The notes beneath the pieces were generated by a model, which saw only the letters and a program-made list of their open reading frames with translations, was not told the origin of the DNA and ran no database searches. A stretch of DNA of 64,000 nucleotides from an uncultured Litoreibacter sp. (lineage in GTDB: Bacteria > Pseudomonadota > Alphaproteobacteria > Rhodobacterales > Rhodobacteraceae). The stretch's first letter is position 1, and the number at the start of each line of letters is the position of its first letter. Of this stretch, positions 16,701 to 24,556 are shown in pieces. A program made the translations under genes and the position numbers. Where the stretch lies: NCBI GenBank assembly GCA_947492995.1, contig CANLOU010000002.1, forward strand, positions 682,001 to 746,000. The letters run 5' to 3'.

Positions 16701-19700
16701 GCGACGTGACCATCAGTTATTCGATCACTGACGGAAACGGCGGCACGTCTTCCGCTGAGGTTGCCGTAACAGTGAATCCAGTCAACGACGACCCGGTCGC
16801 GGTGGACGACATCGAGACCACCGACGAAGACGTTGCGGTTGTTGTCGATTTGCTTGGCAATGACACCGACGTGGATGGCGATGATTTGACCATCGCCTCG
16901 GTCAGCGTTGATCCTGCTGAAGGCACTGTGGTCGACAATGGCGACGGTACCGTCACATTCACACCAGCGCCGAACTTCAACGGCCCAGTCACGATCACCT
17001 ACACTGTCTCCGACGGTAACGGTGGCACCGATGACGGCGAAGCCGTTGTCAATGTGGGCGCGGTCAACGACGCACCTATCGCGGTTGACGATACAGCTGA
17101 AACCGATGAGGACACCCCGGTCACCATCGACGTGCTGGACAATGACAGCGACCCGGATGGCGACGACATCTCCATCATTTCAGCAACCGTTCCGGCAGAC
17201 CAAGGGACTGTCGAGATCGTCGATAACGAGCTGCTCTTCACACCGGCACCTGATTTTGAGGGTGACGCGACCATCACTTACACCATCTCTGATGGCATGG
17301 GCCTGACGGACACTGGTGAAGTCGCCGTGACCGTGAACCCGGTTGATGACGCACCGGTCACTGTTGATGATCTGGCGGAAACTGATGAGGACACGCCTGT
17401 CACCATCGACCCATTGGCCAACGACAGCGATCCAGACGGTGATGAATTGTCAATCGCAGGCATCCCGGTTGCTGAAAACGGCACCGTGACGGTGAACCCA
17501 GACGGTACAATCGAGTACACGCCTGATCCTGACTTCAACGGCACCGACACTATCACCTATGTCGCAACGGACCCCGATGGGAACGAGACACCAGGCACGA
17601 TTATCGTGACTGTTGCTCCGATCAACGACGATCCGGTTGCTGTAGATGATGCGGCCACCACCGATGAGGACACAGCTGTCACCATCGATTTGATCGGCAA
17701 CGACACAGATGTGGACGGCGATCCGCTGACACTCGGCTCGGTCTCGGTCCCTGCGGACCAAGGCACCGTGGTCGACAATGGCGACGGCACCGTAACCTTC
17801 ACACCTGCGCCAGACTTCAACGGCGAGGCGACCATCACCTACACGGTCGAAGACGGCCAAGGTGGCTCTGATGAAGGTCAGGCGATTGTCACTGTCGACT
17901 CGGTCAATGATGGCCCGGACGCGGTGGATGACAGCGACACAACTGACGAGGATACACCAATCACCGTCGATCTACTGGCTAATGACAGCGATCCAGAAGG
18001 CGATGCGCTGACAGTCACCAACGCAACCGTACCTGCCGACCAAGGCACGCTGGTTGACAATGGCGACGGCACCGTGACCTTCACGCCTGCTGACAACTTC
18101 AACGGCGAAGCGACTATCAGCTACGAAATCTCCGATGGCAACGGCGGGACAGACACAGCTGAGCACACCATCACTGTCACTCCGGTCAACGATGATCCGG
18201 TTGCCAATGATGACGACGTGGTTGTGGACGAGGACGACAGCGTTGTTATCTCGCCTTTGGGCAATGACACGGATGTGGACGGCGACACGATCACCATCGA
18301 GAGCTTCACGCAGCCAGAAAACGGCACGCTGACGGACAATGGCGATGGTACGTTCACCTATGAGCCCGACGATGGCTACAACGGTCCGGACTCGTTCACC
18401 TATACTGTCTCTGACGGTAACGGTGGCACCGACACGGCTACCGTCAACATCACCGTCACACCAGTGAATGATGATGTGGTCGCCGAGGACGACAGCGAAA
18501 ACACAACGATCCTATCTCCTGTTGTGATCTCGGTGCTGGCCAATGACAGCGACCCGGATGGCGATGACCTGTCGGTTGACAGCTTCACTCAGCCTGCGGC
18601 AGGCGGCACGGTCACCGACAATGGTGACGGGACGCTGACCTTCACACCAGATGGGACTGTCGATGGCGAGGTGACGTTCGAATACACCGTCACTGACGGC
18701 AATGGCAGCTTCGACACTGCGACTGTGACGGTTCTGATCCGTGACGGTATCGTTGAAGGCACAGCGGGCGACGACCTGATCGAAGCCGGCACATATCTCG
18801 ACGATCCTGAGGGCGACGTGGTTGATGGTGGCGACGAGTTCCTGCCGGGCGAAGGCCCTGAGGATGACATCATCCTTGCTGGCGACGGCAACGACACTGT
18901 CAATGCAGGCCTCGGCGATGACGAAGTCTACGGCGAAGATGGCGACGACGTTCTGAACGGCGGCGCAGGTGACGACTACCTGTCCGGCGGCGAAGGCGAC
19001 GACATCATCTCTGGTGGCGACGGCAACGACACGCTTGATGCGGGTCAAGGCGCGGACCAATTGTTCGGCGAGGACGGCGATGACCTCCTGCTGGGAGGAC
19101 CGGGCACTGATCTGCTGGACGGTGGCACGGGTAACGACACCATCCTGGGCGGCAACAATGACGACACCATCATTGGTGGTCAGGGCGACGACGTCATCGA
19201 AGGCAACGACGGTAACGACGACATCCGCGGCAACCAAGGTGAAGACACCATCGACGGTGGATTGGGTGACGACACAATCAACGCTGGTAACGATAATGAT
19301 ACAGTCGACGGCGGCGAAGGTAATGACACCATCCAAGGTGGCGACGGCGACGACACGCTGATCGGTGGCTTGGGCAATGACGACATCCAAGGCAATGACG
19401 GTGACGATATCATCGAAGGTAACGAAGGCGACGACGTCCTGTGGGGCGGCGCTGGCAACGACACCATTGATGGCGGCGACGGCAATGACAATGTCATGGG
19501 CGGCTCCGGTGACGACGTGGTTGATCTGGGCGATGGTGACGACATCGCGCAAACCGGTTCTGGCGATGACACGGTCATCGGTGGTCTGGGCAACGACACC
19601 ATCGAGACCAATGACGGCAACGACACGGTTGAGGGTGGCGATGGTAACGATGTCATCAACACGTCCGGCCATGCACCGTTGCCTGATCTGGGTTACCCAG

Positions 19701-21025
19701 GTCTGTTCCCATCCGATCCTAACCCGAATGATGACATCGACTTCGTAGACGGCGGTGCTGGTGACGACACCATCACAACCGGCGACGACGCTGACACCAT
19801 CCTCGGCGGCACCGGCAACGATACAATCGACGGTGGGCTTGATGCCGACACCATCGACGGTGGCGATGGCAATGACCGGATCGTAGGCGGCGAAGGCTCC
19901 GACGTGATCGATGGCGGCGCTGGTGACGATACAATCTACGCGGGTATCGACCCCGACTTGGGTCTGCCGGACAACCTGGACATCCCGGATGACACCGATC
20001 TGGTGCCAAACAACGGCATGGACATCGTCAATGGCGGCGACGGCAACGACACCATCTTCGGTGCTGATGACGACGACGTTCTGAACGGCGACGCTGGTGA
20101 TGACTTCATCGACGGCGGCATCGACGACGACACCATCACAGGTGGCACCGGCAACGACACGATCATTGGTGGCGAAGGCTCTGACACGCTGTCGGGTGGC
20201 GACGATGAGGACACGTTCCTTGTTGGGGCTGGCGAAGGTATCGGCGACGTGGTCGATGGTGGCGACGGCGGTGTTGACAACGACACGCTGGACCTGACTG
20301 GTTCCGGCCCGTTGCGGATCGTTGGCGAGACTGTAGATGCTGATGGCAACTCAACCTCCGGTACTGTCGAGTTCCTCGACGGTGTGGGCGGCGATGTGAT
20401 CGGCACGCTCGAGTTCTCTGAAATCGAGAACATCGTACCGTGCTTCACACCGGGTACCTCGATTGCCACGCCACGTGGTGAGATGTTGGTCGAAGACCTG
20501 CAGGTCGGCGACAAGATCATCACCCGTGACAACGGCATTCAGGAAATCCGCTGGATCGGCGCCAAGCGCATGGACGGCCGCGAGTTGCAAACCAACCCGC
20601 ATCTGCAGCCTGTCCTGATCCAGAAGGGTTCCCTTGGGAACGGCCTGCCAGAGCGTGATATGCTGGTCAGCCCGAACCACCGGATGCTGGTCAACAACGA
20701 CCGCGTGTCGCTGTACTTCGAGGAGAATGAGGTTCTGGTATCTGCCAAGCACCTGGTGAACCCAAGCGAAGGTGTTCAGACCATCAACTCGATGGGCACG
20801 ACCTACATCCACTTCATGTTCGACAACCACGAGGTTGTGCTGTCGAACGGTGCTTGGACCGAGAGCTTCCAGCCGGGTGATTACTCGCTGAAAGGTATCG
20901 GCAACGCTCAACGGAACGAGATCTTTGAACTCTTCCCAGAGTTGCAGGGTGAAGCTGGCCGCGAGGCATATGCCTCCGCCCGCCTGACACTGAAGAAGCA
21001 CGAAGCACGGATGTTGTTCAAATAA
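13703..21025 (+). CDS. Giant RTX / tandem-95 repeat protein with C-terminal Hint domain
   Basis: 2440 aa from the ATG at 13703 (AAGGAGAACACC upstream). Order: beta-rich N-terminal domain (1-165); short RTX block (about 174-253); second beta domain (260-453); RTX block 2 (458-600); 50-residue linker (604-655); eleven tandem-95/cadherin-like repeats of about 92 residues (657-1681); RTX block 3 (1683-2191); linker copy 2 (2195-2246); Hint domain from Cys2247 (CFTPGTSIATPRGE ... SPNHRM); C-terminal tail. There is no N-terminal signal peptide. RTX nonapeptides GGxGxDxxx bind Ca2+ and indicate type I secretion; no ABC exporter or membrane fusion protein is encoded nearby. Hint domains can self-cleave at their N-terminal Cys. 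Likely role: calcium-folded surface or extracellular protein. Strongly acidic throughout. Confidence 0.93.
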   Translation: MPNVLLDFEDLHRGDIVNGQYSADGVTISSINHDGSVDAHNPPMVFDTSNPTGGDSDLATHNMGNVLIFSEDGDSNDPDDNASGGIFSFDFAEPTEVLNFRVLDIEEGGSVRLYNEEGHLIKTVHIPVTGNNGQATVHINTDDVARMEVQLNGSGAIDGVCFCTTDPEDDLDGVVSGDNGADVIDAGYEGDPDGDMIDAGDAILPGEAADDDIVDALGGDDVITSGAGDDEVFAGSGNDTVDGGAGDDIIFGDSNYDGSQGGGSTVRESLNWSDNQGNITGFTQDTGNVNVTFSVLTEEGSADTSFESDTQYVAGIDSGSETINDNSSLYSVTNGQGNDTAYRLQYSAPVEDVSFRINDIDGDGRVTVRAYDANGNAITVNLTNPGSALTLSNTDGVSGADTADSNGGYAPDTAPNYSVEVNIPGPVARIEILHVQNGPNNSGINVTDVFYDVPVVDTGADGNDTLRGGDGNDTIFGEGGNDRLEGQAGDDTLNGGAGRDVILGGAGDDTADGGDGNDEIWMGTGNDFAEGGAGNDWMHGQGGDDTLSGGDGDDMLFGEAGNDTLIGGDGADAIKGGDGRDTILGGNDGDTVDGGSGGDDYDVLDLSGEGPFRIVNETVDADGNSTSGTVEFLDSDGNVTGSLEFTEIEEIIGDRVNQGPTANNDTAEVDEDDSVVIDVLGNDTDPEGDDLTIVEASSPDGDVTVNPDGTITFTPAENFNGDTTITYEIEDEAGNTSTATVAVTVNPINDAPDAVNDTAETDEETPVTINVLDNDTDVDGDTLEITAASVPADQGTVEIVGGQLVFTPAENFTGEATISYSITDGNGGTDVAEVAVTVNNVNDGPVAVDDIAETDEDTPVTIDVLDNDEDVDGDDLTITGATVPADQGTVEIVGNELVFTPAENFNGPATITYTVSDGNGGTDEGQALVNVGAVNDGPTAVDDVAETDEDTPVTIDVVGNDEDPDGDDLTITAASVPADQGTVEIVGNELVFTPAENFNGDVTISYSITDGNGGTSSAEVAVTVNPVNDDPVAVDDIETTDEDVAVVVDLLGNDTDVDGDDLTIASVSVDPAEGTVVDNGDGTVTFTPAPNFNGPVTITYTVSDGNGGTDDGEAVVNVGAVNDAPIAVDDTAETDEDTPVTIDVLDNDSDPDGDDISIISATVPADQGTVEIVDNELLFTPAPDFEGDATITYTISDGMGLTDTGEVAVTVNPVDDAPVTVDDLAETDEDTPVTIDPLANDSDPDGDELSIAGIPVAENGTVTVNPDGTIEYTPDPDFNGTDTITYVATDPDGNETPGTIIVTVAPINDDPVAVDDAATTDEDTAVTIDLIGNDTDVDGDPLTLGSVSVPADQGTVVDNGDGTVTFTPAPDFNGEATITYTVEDGQGGSDEGQAIVTVDSVNDGPDAVDDSDTTDEDTPITVDLLANDSDPEGDALTVTNATVPADQGTLVDNGDGTVTFTPADNFNGEATISYEISDGNGGTDTAEHTITVTPVNDDPVANDDDVVVDEDDSVVISPLGNDTDVDGDTITIESFTQPENGTLTDNGDGTFTYEPDDGYNGPDSFTYTVSDGNGGTDTATVNITVTPVNDDVVAEDDSENTTILSPVVISVLANDSDPDGDDLSVDSFTQPAAGGTVTDNGDGTLTFTPDGTVDGEVTFEYTVTDGNGSFDTATVTVLIRDGIVEGTAGDDLIEAGTYLDDPEGDVVDGGDEFLPGEGPEDDIILAGDGNDTVNAGLGDDEVYGEDGDDVLNGGAGDDYLSGGEGDDIISGGDGNDTLDAGQGADQLFGEDGDDLLLGGPGTDLLDGGTGNDTILGGNNDDTIIGGQGDDVIEGNDGNDDIRGNQGEDTIDGGLGDDTINAGNDNDTVDGGEGNDTIQGGDGDDTLIGGLGNDDIQGNDGDDIIEGNEGDDVLWGGAGNDTIDGGDGNDNVMGGSGDDVVDLGDGDDIAQTGSGDDTVIGGLGNDTIETNDGNDTVEGGDGNDVINTSGHAPLPDLGYPGLFPSDPNPNDDIDFVDGGAGDDTITTGDDADTILGGTGNDTIDGGLDADTIDGGDGNDRIVGGEGSDVIDGGAGDDTIYAGIDPDLGLPDNLDIPDDTDLVPNNGMDIVNGGDGNDTIFGADDDDVLNGDAGDDFIDGGIDDDTITGGTGNDTIIGGEGSDTLSGGDDEDTFLVGAGEGIGDVVDGGDGGVDNDTLDLTGSGPLRIVGETVDADGNSTSGTVEFLDGVGGDVIGTLEFSEIENIVPCFTPGTSIATPRGEMLVEDLQVGDKIITRDNGIQEIRWIGAKRMDGRELQTNPHLQPVLIQKGSLGNGLPERDMLVSPNHRMLVNNDRVSLYFEENEVLVSAKHLVNPSEGVQTINSMGTTYIHFMFDNHEVVLSNGAWTESFQPGDYSLKGIGNAQRNEIFELFPELQGEAGREAYASARLTLKKHEARMLFK
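15075..15500 (+). repeat. RTX nonapeptide array (block 2)
   Basis: Codes for consecutive GGxGxDxxx units (GGDGNDTIFGEGGNDRLEGQ and onward). Ca2+ ions bind between parallel beta-roll turns in such arrays. At DNA level the unit is 27 nt, rich in GGCGACGGCAACGAC-like blocks, a target for slippage or recombination. Confidence 0.92.
15670..18745 (+). repeat. Eleven tandem-95-type (cadherin-like) repeats
   Basis: Eleven units of about 279 nt (about 92 residues) with consensus NDxPxAVDDxAETDEDTPV, then a DVLxNDxDxDGDxLTI segment, an FTPAxNFNG segment and a terminal ITYTVSDGNGGTD. Units 2-4 and 6 are most alike; 7, 10 and 11 are divergent. Such repeats occur in large adhesins and bind Ca2+ at the acidic DxDxDGD turns. 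Confidence 0.92.
18750..20275 (+). repeat. Long RTX nonapeptide array (block 3)
   Basis: About 510 residues of near-continuous GG(D/N)GxDxxx units, interrupted by two non-RTX inserts (around 19660-19740, PLPDLGYPGLFPSDPNP, and around 19945-20010, DPDLGLPDNLDIPDD). It is much longer than blocks 1 and 2. The inserts share a Pro/Leu/Asp-rich character. Confidence 0.92.
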
Positions 21026-21037
21026 TATGCAGCTATT

Positions 21038-21063
21038 CGGGCGGCTCCTTCTGGGGTCGCCCG
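21038..21063 (+). terminator. Hairpin after the RTX gene
   Basis: CGGGCG (21038-21043) pairs with CGCCCG (21058-21063), 12 nt after the stop codon. No T-run follows, so on its own it is weak; it stands before the stronger terminator at 21085. Confidence 0.55.
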
Positions 21064-21084
21064 GACAGATTATTTAGCGAGTAC

Positions 21085-21115
21085 GGGCCGTTCCTTATTG
21101 GGGCGGCCCTTTTTT
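21085..21115 (+). terminator. Intrinsic terminator after the RTX gene
   Basis: GGGCCG (21085-21090) and CGGCCC (21104-21109) form a stem followed by six T (21110-21115). It lies between the RTX gene and the convergent nucleotidyltransferase gene. Confidence 0.85.
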
Positions 21116-21125
21116 GCGGATTGCG

Positions 21126-21716
21126 TTATCGTGCGCGCCAAGCGGCCCATGCTTCAGCCGTGTCCAAATCCAACGTCGCATGTGAGGCGGGCAGGGCGAC
21201 GTAATCCACCTGTTCGGGATACGTCTTTAGGACAGAACGGCCGCTTTCATCACCCTTTAACGCCAGAAGATCGTTGAAAAACCTGCGTGGAAAGATCGCA
21301 GGGCTTCCGGGTGTGCCGTCGTTGTCGGTCGCGCGCAAAATGCGCGTGGGATCTTTGAGGTGTGCGGCTAGGAGGGCATTGATGTCAGCGGCAGTAAGGT
21401 CCGGCATATCAGCGGGCATGACCAAAGTCGCCGTAGCGTCCTCGCTGATCGCGTTGAGTCCAGCAACGATGGAGGACGCCATGCCATCCTTGGCATCTGC
21501 ATTTGTCACCCCTTGATATGATATACCTTTGAGGGCCGCGATGCGGTCCGGCCTGTCTGCTGGCAAAACGACTACCAAGCTCTCAATCGAGCTGGATTTC
21601 AGCATAAGCGCACGGTCGCGGAGAAGAGGCATCCCACGCACCGACATGGTCAACTTGTCAGCGCCTTGCATCCGTGTTGACGCACCTGCGGCAAGCAAAA
21701 TTGCCGCGATGGTCAA
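21126..21716 (-). CDS. MobA/MocA-like nucleotidyltransferase
   Basis: 196 aa using a TTG start at 21716, which overlaps the SMR stop codon (TTGA). The protein opens TIAAILLAAGASTRMQGADKL, the NTP-binding glycine loop plus Lys of MobA/MocA-type transferases, and has the acidic metal motif in LVMPADMPDLT. Family members attach CMP or GMP to molybdopterin or activate sugars. The frame continues to 21860 without family-like sequence, and no ATG or GTG fits, so TTG with translational coupling is the best choice. Convergent with the RTX gene. Confidence 0.85.
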   Translation of the reverse strand: MTIAAILLAAGASTRMQGADKLTMSVRGMPLLRDRALMLKSSSIESLVVVLPADRPDRIAALKGISYQGVTNADAKDGMASSIVAGLNAISEDATATLVMPADMPDLTAADINALLAAHLKDPTRILRATDNDGTPGSPAIFPRRFFNDLLALKGDESGRSVLKTYPEQVDYVALPASHATLDLDTAEAWAAWRAR

Positions 21717-22048
21717 TGGATGGCGCTTTTGGAAAACAGGTGGATCACGACGATGCCAGCGACAATCATGCTCAGTCCGATGAAGGCGGGCGCGTCGAGC
21801 TTTTGGCCGAAGTAAAAATAGCCGATGCAGGCAATGAGGACCACACCAAGGCCCGACCAAATGGCGTACATGATACCCACCGGCATGTATTTCAGCGTCA
21901 GCGCCAACAGATAAAATGAAATTGCGTAAGCAAAGACGACCAGCACCGACGGCCAGAAACGCGTGAATTGCTGGCTGGCCTGCAGGGACGATGTGCCGAT
22001 GGTTTCCGCAATGACAGCGATGATGAGGTAGAGATAATGCTTGGGCAT
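21713..22048 (-). CDS. Small multidrug resistance (SMR) family efflux protein
   Basis: 111 aa with four membrane helices. The conserved membrane-embedded Glu of SMR transporters is in helix 1 (LIIAVIAETIGTSSLQAS), and helix 3 carries MPVGIMYAIWSGLGVVLI. Start chosen at 22048 because of GGAGCG just upstream; the frame reaches 22099. Family members exchange cationic drugs, or guanidinium in the Gdx branch, for protons; the branch is not clear here. Translationally coupled to the nucleotidyltransferase gene, an unusual pairing. Confidence 0.92.
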   Translation of the reverse strand: MPKHYLYLIIAVIAETIGTSSLQASQQFTRFWPSVLVVFAYAISFYLLALTLKYMPVGIMYAIWSGLGVVLIACIGYFYFGQKLDAPAFIGLSMIVAGIVVIHLFSKSAIH

Positions 22049-22097
22049 AGGGCGCTCCGTTTCGGCCAGCCTATCTTGCGTATTGTATGGAGGGAAC

Positions 22098-22128
22098 AAA
22101 AAAGGCCAACCGAATGGGTTGGCCTTTT
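22098..22128 (-). terminator. Bidirectional-looking intrinsic terminator after icd
   Basis: Perfect 8-bp stem GGCCAACC (22104-22111) / GGTTGGCC (22117-22124). On the minus strand the hairpin is followed by six U (from 22103 down), which ends the icd transcript; on the plus strand four T follow. Confidence 0.9.
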
Positions 22129-22147
22129 ATTGTTGCTTTCAAATGAC

Positions 22148-23356
22148 TTACATCGCTTTGTTTAGGTTCTCGTCGATTTTTTCCAAGAACCCTTCGGTCG
22201 TCAGCCAGCTTTGATCGGGGCCAACGAGGAGCGCCAAATCTTTGGTCATGGACCCGCTTTCGACCGTGTCTACGACGACGCGCTCTAGGGTCGACGCAAA
22301 TTTAGCCAGCTCCTTGTTGTCGTCGAGCTTTGCGCGGTGCTTGAGCGCGCCGGTCCATGCGTAGATGGAGGCGATCGAATTTGTTGATGTCGCTTCGCCA
22401 TTCTGGTGCTGGCGGTAATGGCGGGTGACGGTGCCGTGGGCGGCTTCGGCTTCGACGATTTTGCCGTCGGGCGTCATCAGTTGGGACGTCATTAGTCCAA
22501 GCGATCCAAAGCCTTGCGCGACGGTGTCGGATTGCACGTCACCGTCGTAGTTTTTGCAGGCCCAGACAAATTTGCCAGACCATTTCATGGCGGAGGCGAC
22601 CATGTCGTCGATCAACCGGTGTTCGTACCAAATCTCGGCTTCTTCGAATTTCTCTTTGAATTCAGCGTCGTAGATTTCCTGAAACAGGTCTTTGAAGCGG
22701 CCGTCATAGGCTTTGAGGATGGTGTTTTTGGTCGAAAGATAGACCGGCCAACCCAAATTTAAGCCGTAGTTGAAGGACGCGCGGGCGAAATCGGCGATGG
22801 AGGCGTCGAGGTTATACATGCCCATGGCGACACCAGCGGCAGGCGCGTTAAACACTTCTTTTTCAATGACTTGCCCGTCGTCGCCCACGAATTTCATGGT
22901 CAGCTTTCCGGGGCCGGGCATCAGGAAGTCGGTGGCTTTGTACTGGTCGCCAAAAGCGTGTCGCCCAATGACAATCGGGTCGGTCCAGCCGGGCACCAAA
23001 CGCGGTACGTTTGAGCAGATGATCGGCGCCCGGAACACGACGCCGCCAAGGATGTTGCGGATGGTGCCATTGGGGCTGCGCCACATCTCTTTGAGGCCAA
23101 ATTCTTCGACGCGCTGTTCGTCGGGAGTGATGGTTGCGCATTTCACTCCGACGCCAATTTCTTTAATCTTTTCAGCAGCATCTATGGTGATTTGGTCGTT
23201 CGTCTCATCGCGCACTTCCATGCCAAGATCGTAATAGAGTAGGTCCACATCGAGGTAGGGAAGGATCAGTTTTTTCTTGATGAAATCCCACATGATGCGG
23301 GTCATTTCGTCGCCGTCGAGCTCGACGATGGGGTTGTCTACCTTGATCTTGGACAT
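22148..23356 (-). CDS. icd: NADP-dependent isocitrate dehydrogenase
   Basis: 402 aa from the ATG at 23356 (AGGGAGACC upstream); the frame extends to 23455 but the extension is not family-like. It starts [23 protein letters not shown], the eukaryote-like homodimeric IDH opening also usual in Rhodobacterales. The substrate loop is [19 protein letters not shown] and the metal-binding Asp is in [22 protein letters not shown]. It oxidises isocitrate to 2-oxoglutarate in the TCA cycle. A terminator lies 20 nt downstream. Confidence 0.97.
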   Translation of the reverse strand: MSKIKVDNPIVELDGDEMTRIMWDFIKKKLILPYLDVDLLYYDLGMEVRDETNDQITIDAAEKIKEIGVGVKCATITPDEQRVEEFGLKEMWRSPNGTIRNILGGVVFRAPIICSNVPRLVPGWTDPIVIGRHAFGDQYKATDFLMPGPGKLTMKFVGDDGQVIEKEVFNAPAAGVAMGMYNLDASIADFARASFNYGLNLGWPVYLSTKNTILKAYDGRFKDLFQEIYDAEFKEKFEEAEIWYEHRLIDDMVASAMKWSGKFVWACKNYDGDVQSDTVAQGFGSLGLMTSQLMTPDGKIVEAEAAHGTVTRHYRQHQNGEATSTNSIASIYAWTGALKHRAKLDDNKELAKFASTLERVVVDTVESGSMTKDLALLVGPDQSWLTTEGFLEKIDENLNKAM

Positions 23357-23551
23357 GGGCGGTCTCCCTTCTGCGCGAGCGCTGAAAATGTGGTCGTCAG
23401 CCGCGTGATAGCTGATGTTTGACAGGTTTGGAAGGCGATCTGAGGATGCTGGCACACGGGCGACAGGGCCGGTTTCCTGCTATGTGGAAACCATGTGTAT
23501 TTTATATGTATTTCATGTGTATCATTTTGCTAACGCCGCCTTAACGCGTCA

Positions 23552-24136
23552 TCAGGTCCGGCCCGCGAACCACGCGTCGATGGCGGTCTTGAGATGTTGC
23601 CAAAGGGCAGGGGCGCCACGTGCCACTTTTGCCCCGACGCGGGTTTCCAACTGTTCGGCGGTTACGTTGTATTCCGGCCAAGTGCCGCCCTCGGTTTCCA
23701 AGTTCGAAATGACGGGCTGCACCCGGTCAACGGATTTGGCGAAAACGGCGTCGTCGGTTTCAGCGGCTTCAAATTCATCCCAAAGGGCGCGGAACGTCGT
23801 TTGCTGGTCGGGGGGGAGCAGTCCGAAGATGCGATCTGCTGCCAGACGCTCTATGCGGTCCTGCTCAACCGGGTCATGCGTGCCGTGGATCGGATTGTCA
23901 CCGGCATCAATTTCGACAAGGTCATGGATCAACAGCATTTTGATGACGCGGTTTATGTCGATGGGGCGGGTCGCGTGTTCCGCCAAGATCAGCGCGTAGA
24001 GCGCGATGTGCCACGAATGTTCAGCAGAATTTTCACGACGAGACGCATCACATAAGGTTGTGCCGCGCAGAACAGATTTCAGCCGATCCGCTTCGATCAA
24101 GAACTGCAATTGCGCAGAGATTCGGTCATCACTCAT
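23552..24136 (-). CDS. HD-domain phosphohydrolase (HDDC2/YfbR-like)
   Basis: 194 aa from the ATG at 24136 (AAAGGA upstream). The HD metal site is visible: H in ENSAEHSWHIALYALIL, HD in KMLLIHDLVEIDAGD and a later Asp in VFAKSVDRVQPV. This order matches 5'-deoxynucleotidase-like HD proteins (YfbR/HDDC2), which dephosphorylate deoxynucleoside monophosphates. Substrate not proven. Monocistronic; divergent from the giant DUF7507 gene. Confidence 0.88.
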   Translation of the reverse strand: MSDDRISAQLQFLIEADRLKSVLRGTTLCDASRRENSAEHSWHIALYALILAEHATRPIDINRVIKMLLIHDLVEIDAGDNPIHGTHDPVEQDRIERLAADRIFGLLPPDQQTTFRALWDEFEAAETDDAVFAKSVDRVQPVISNLETEGGTWPEYNVTAEQLETRVGAKVARGAPALWQHLKTAIDAWFAGRT

Positions 24137-24556
24137 GGGGTAATTTTTCCTTTGGCGTCCGGTGTGAGGTATCGAGTAACCACTACGGGTTCGCAGCAAA
24201 TTTTTATTCTATCTCGCAAGCTCATTAGCGTGCTGCAAAAAACGATGGCAAGGTCCTCTTGCAACTCAGCCAATATAAAGAAAATTTTAGGACTTGTCGT
24301 TCTATACCGCGAGTTCAATGCCGTCAGACTGACGGGAGTTCTGGTTAATTCCCCTACAAGTGGTGGTTTTCCTTAATTTACATGGAACATGTGGTGGCGT
24401 AATTTCTGTGAAAATTCGACGACCCAGCCAGTTGTTTGCCCGTGCCAGGCCCATTTCAGGGTCATTCTTTGAAGGTCTTGGCTGTGTAACTGAACCGGAT
24501 TTAGACGACAAAGCTGCCCGAGACCAACTTGGGAGCGTAGAGGGATCGAGAATTAT
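24137..24556. other. Divergent intergenic region upstream of the giant repeat protein
   Basis: 420 nt that must hold the promoter of the HD gene and that of the giant surface protein. It is moderately AT-rich between 24170 and 24300. A 66-codon GTG frame (24360-24560) overlaps the giant start by ATGA but is not family-like and is not called. Confidence 0.5.

Noticed and set aside
12563-21025. A genomic island inserted at tRNA-Leu
   Set aside because: No integrase, no transposase and no direct repeat of the tRNA end were seen; only the gene-poor stretch hints at it, so it is listed as a question and not a call.
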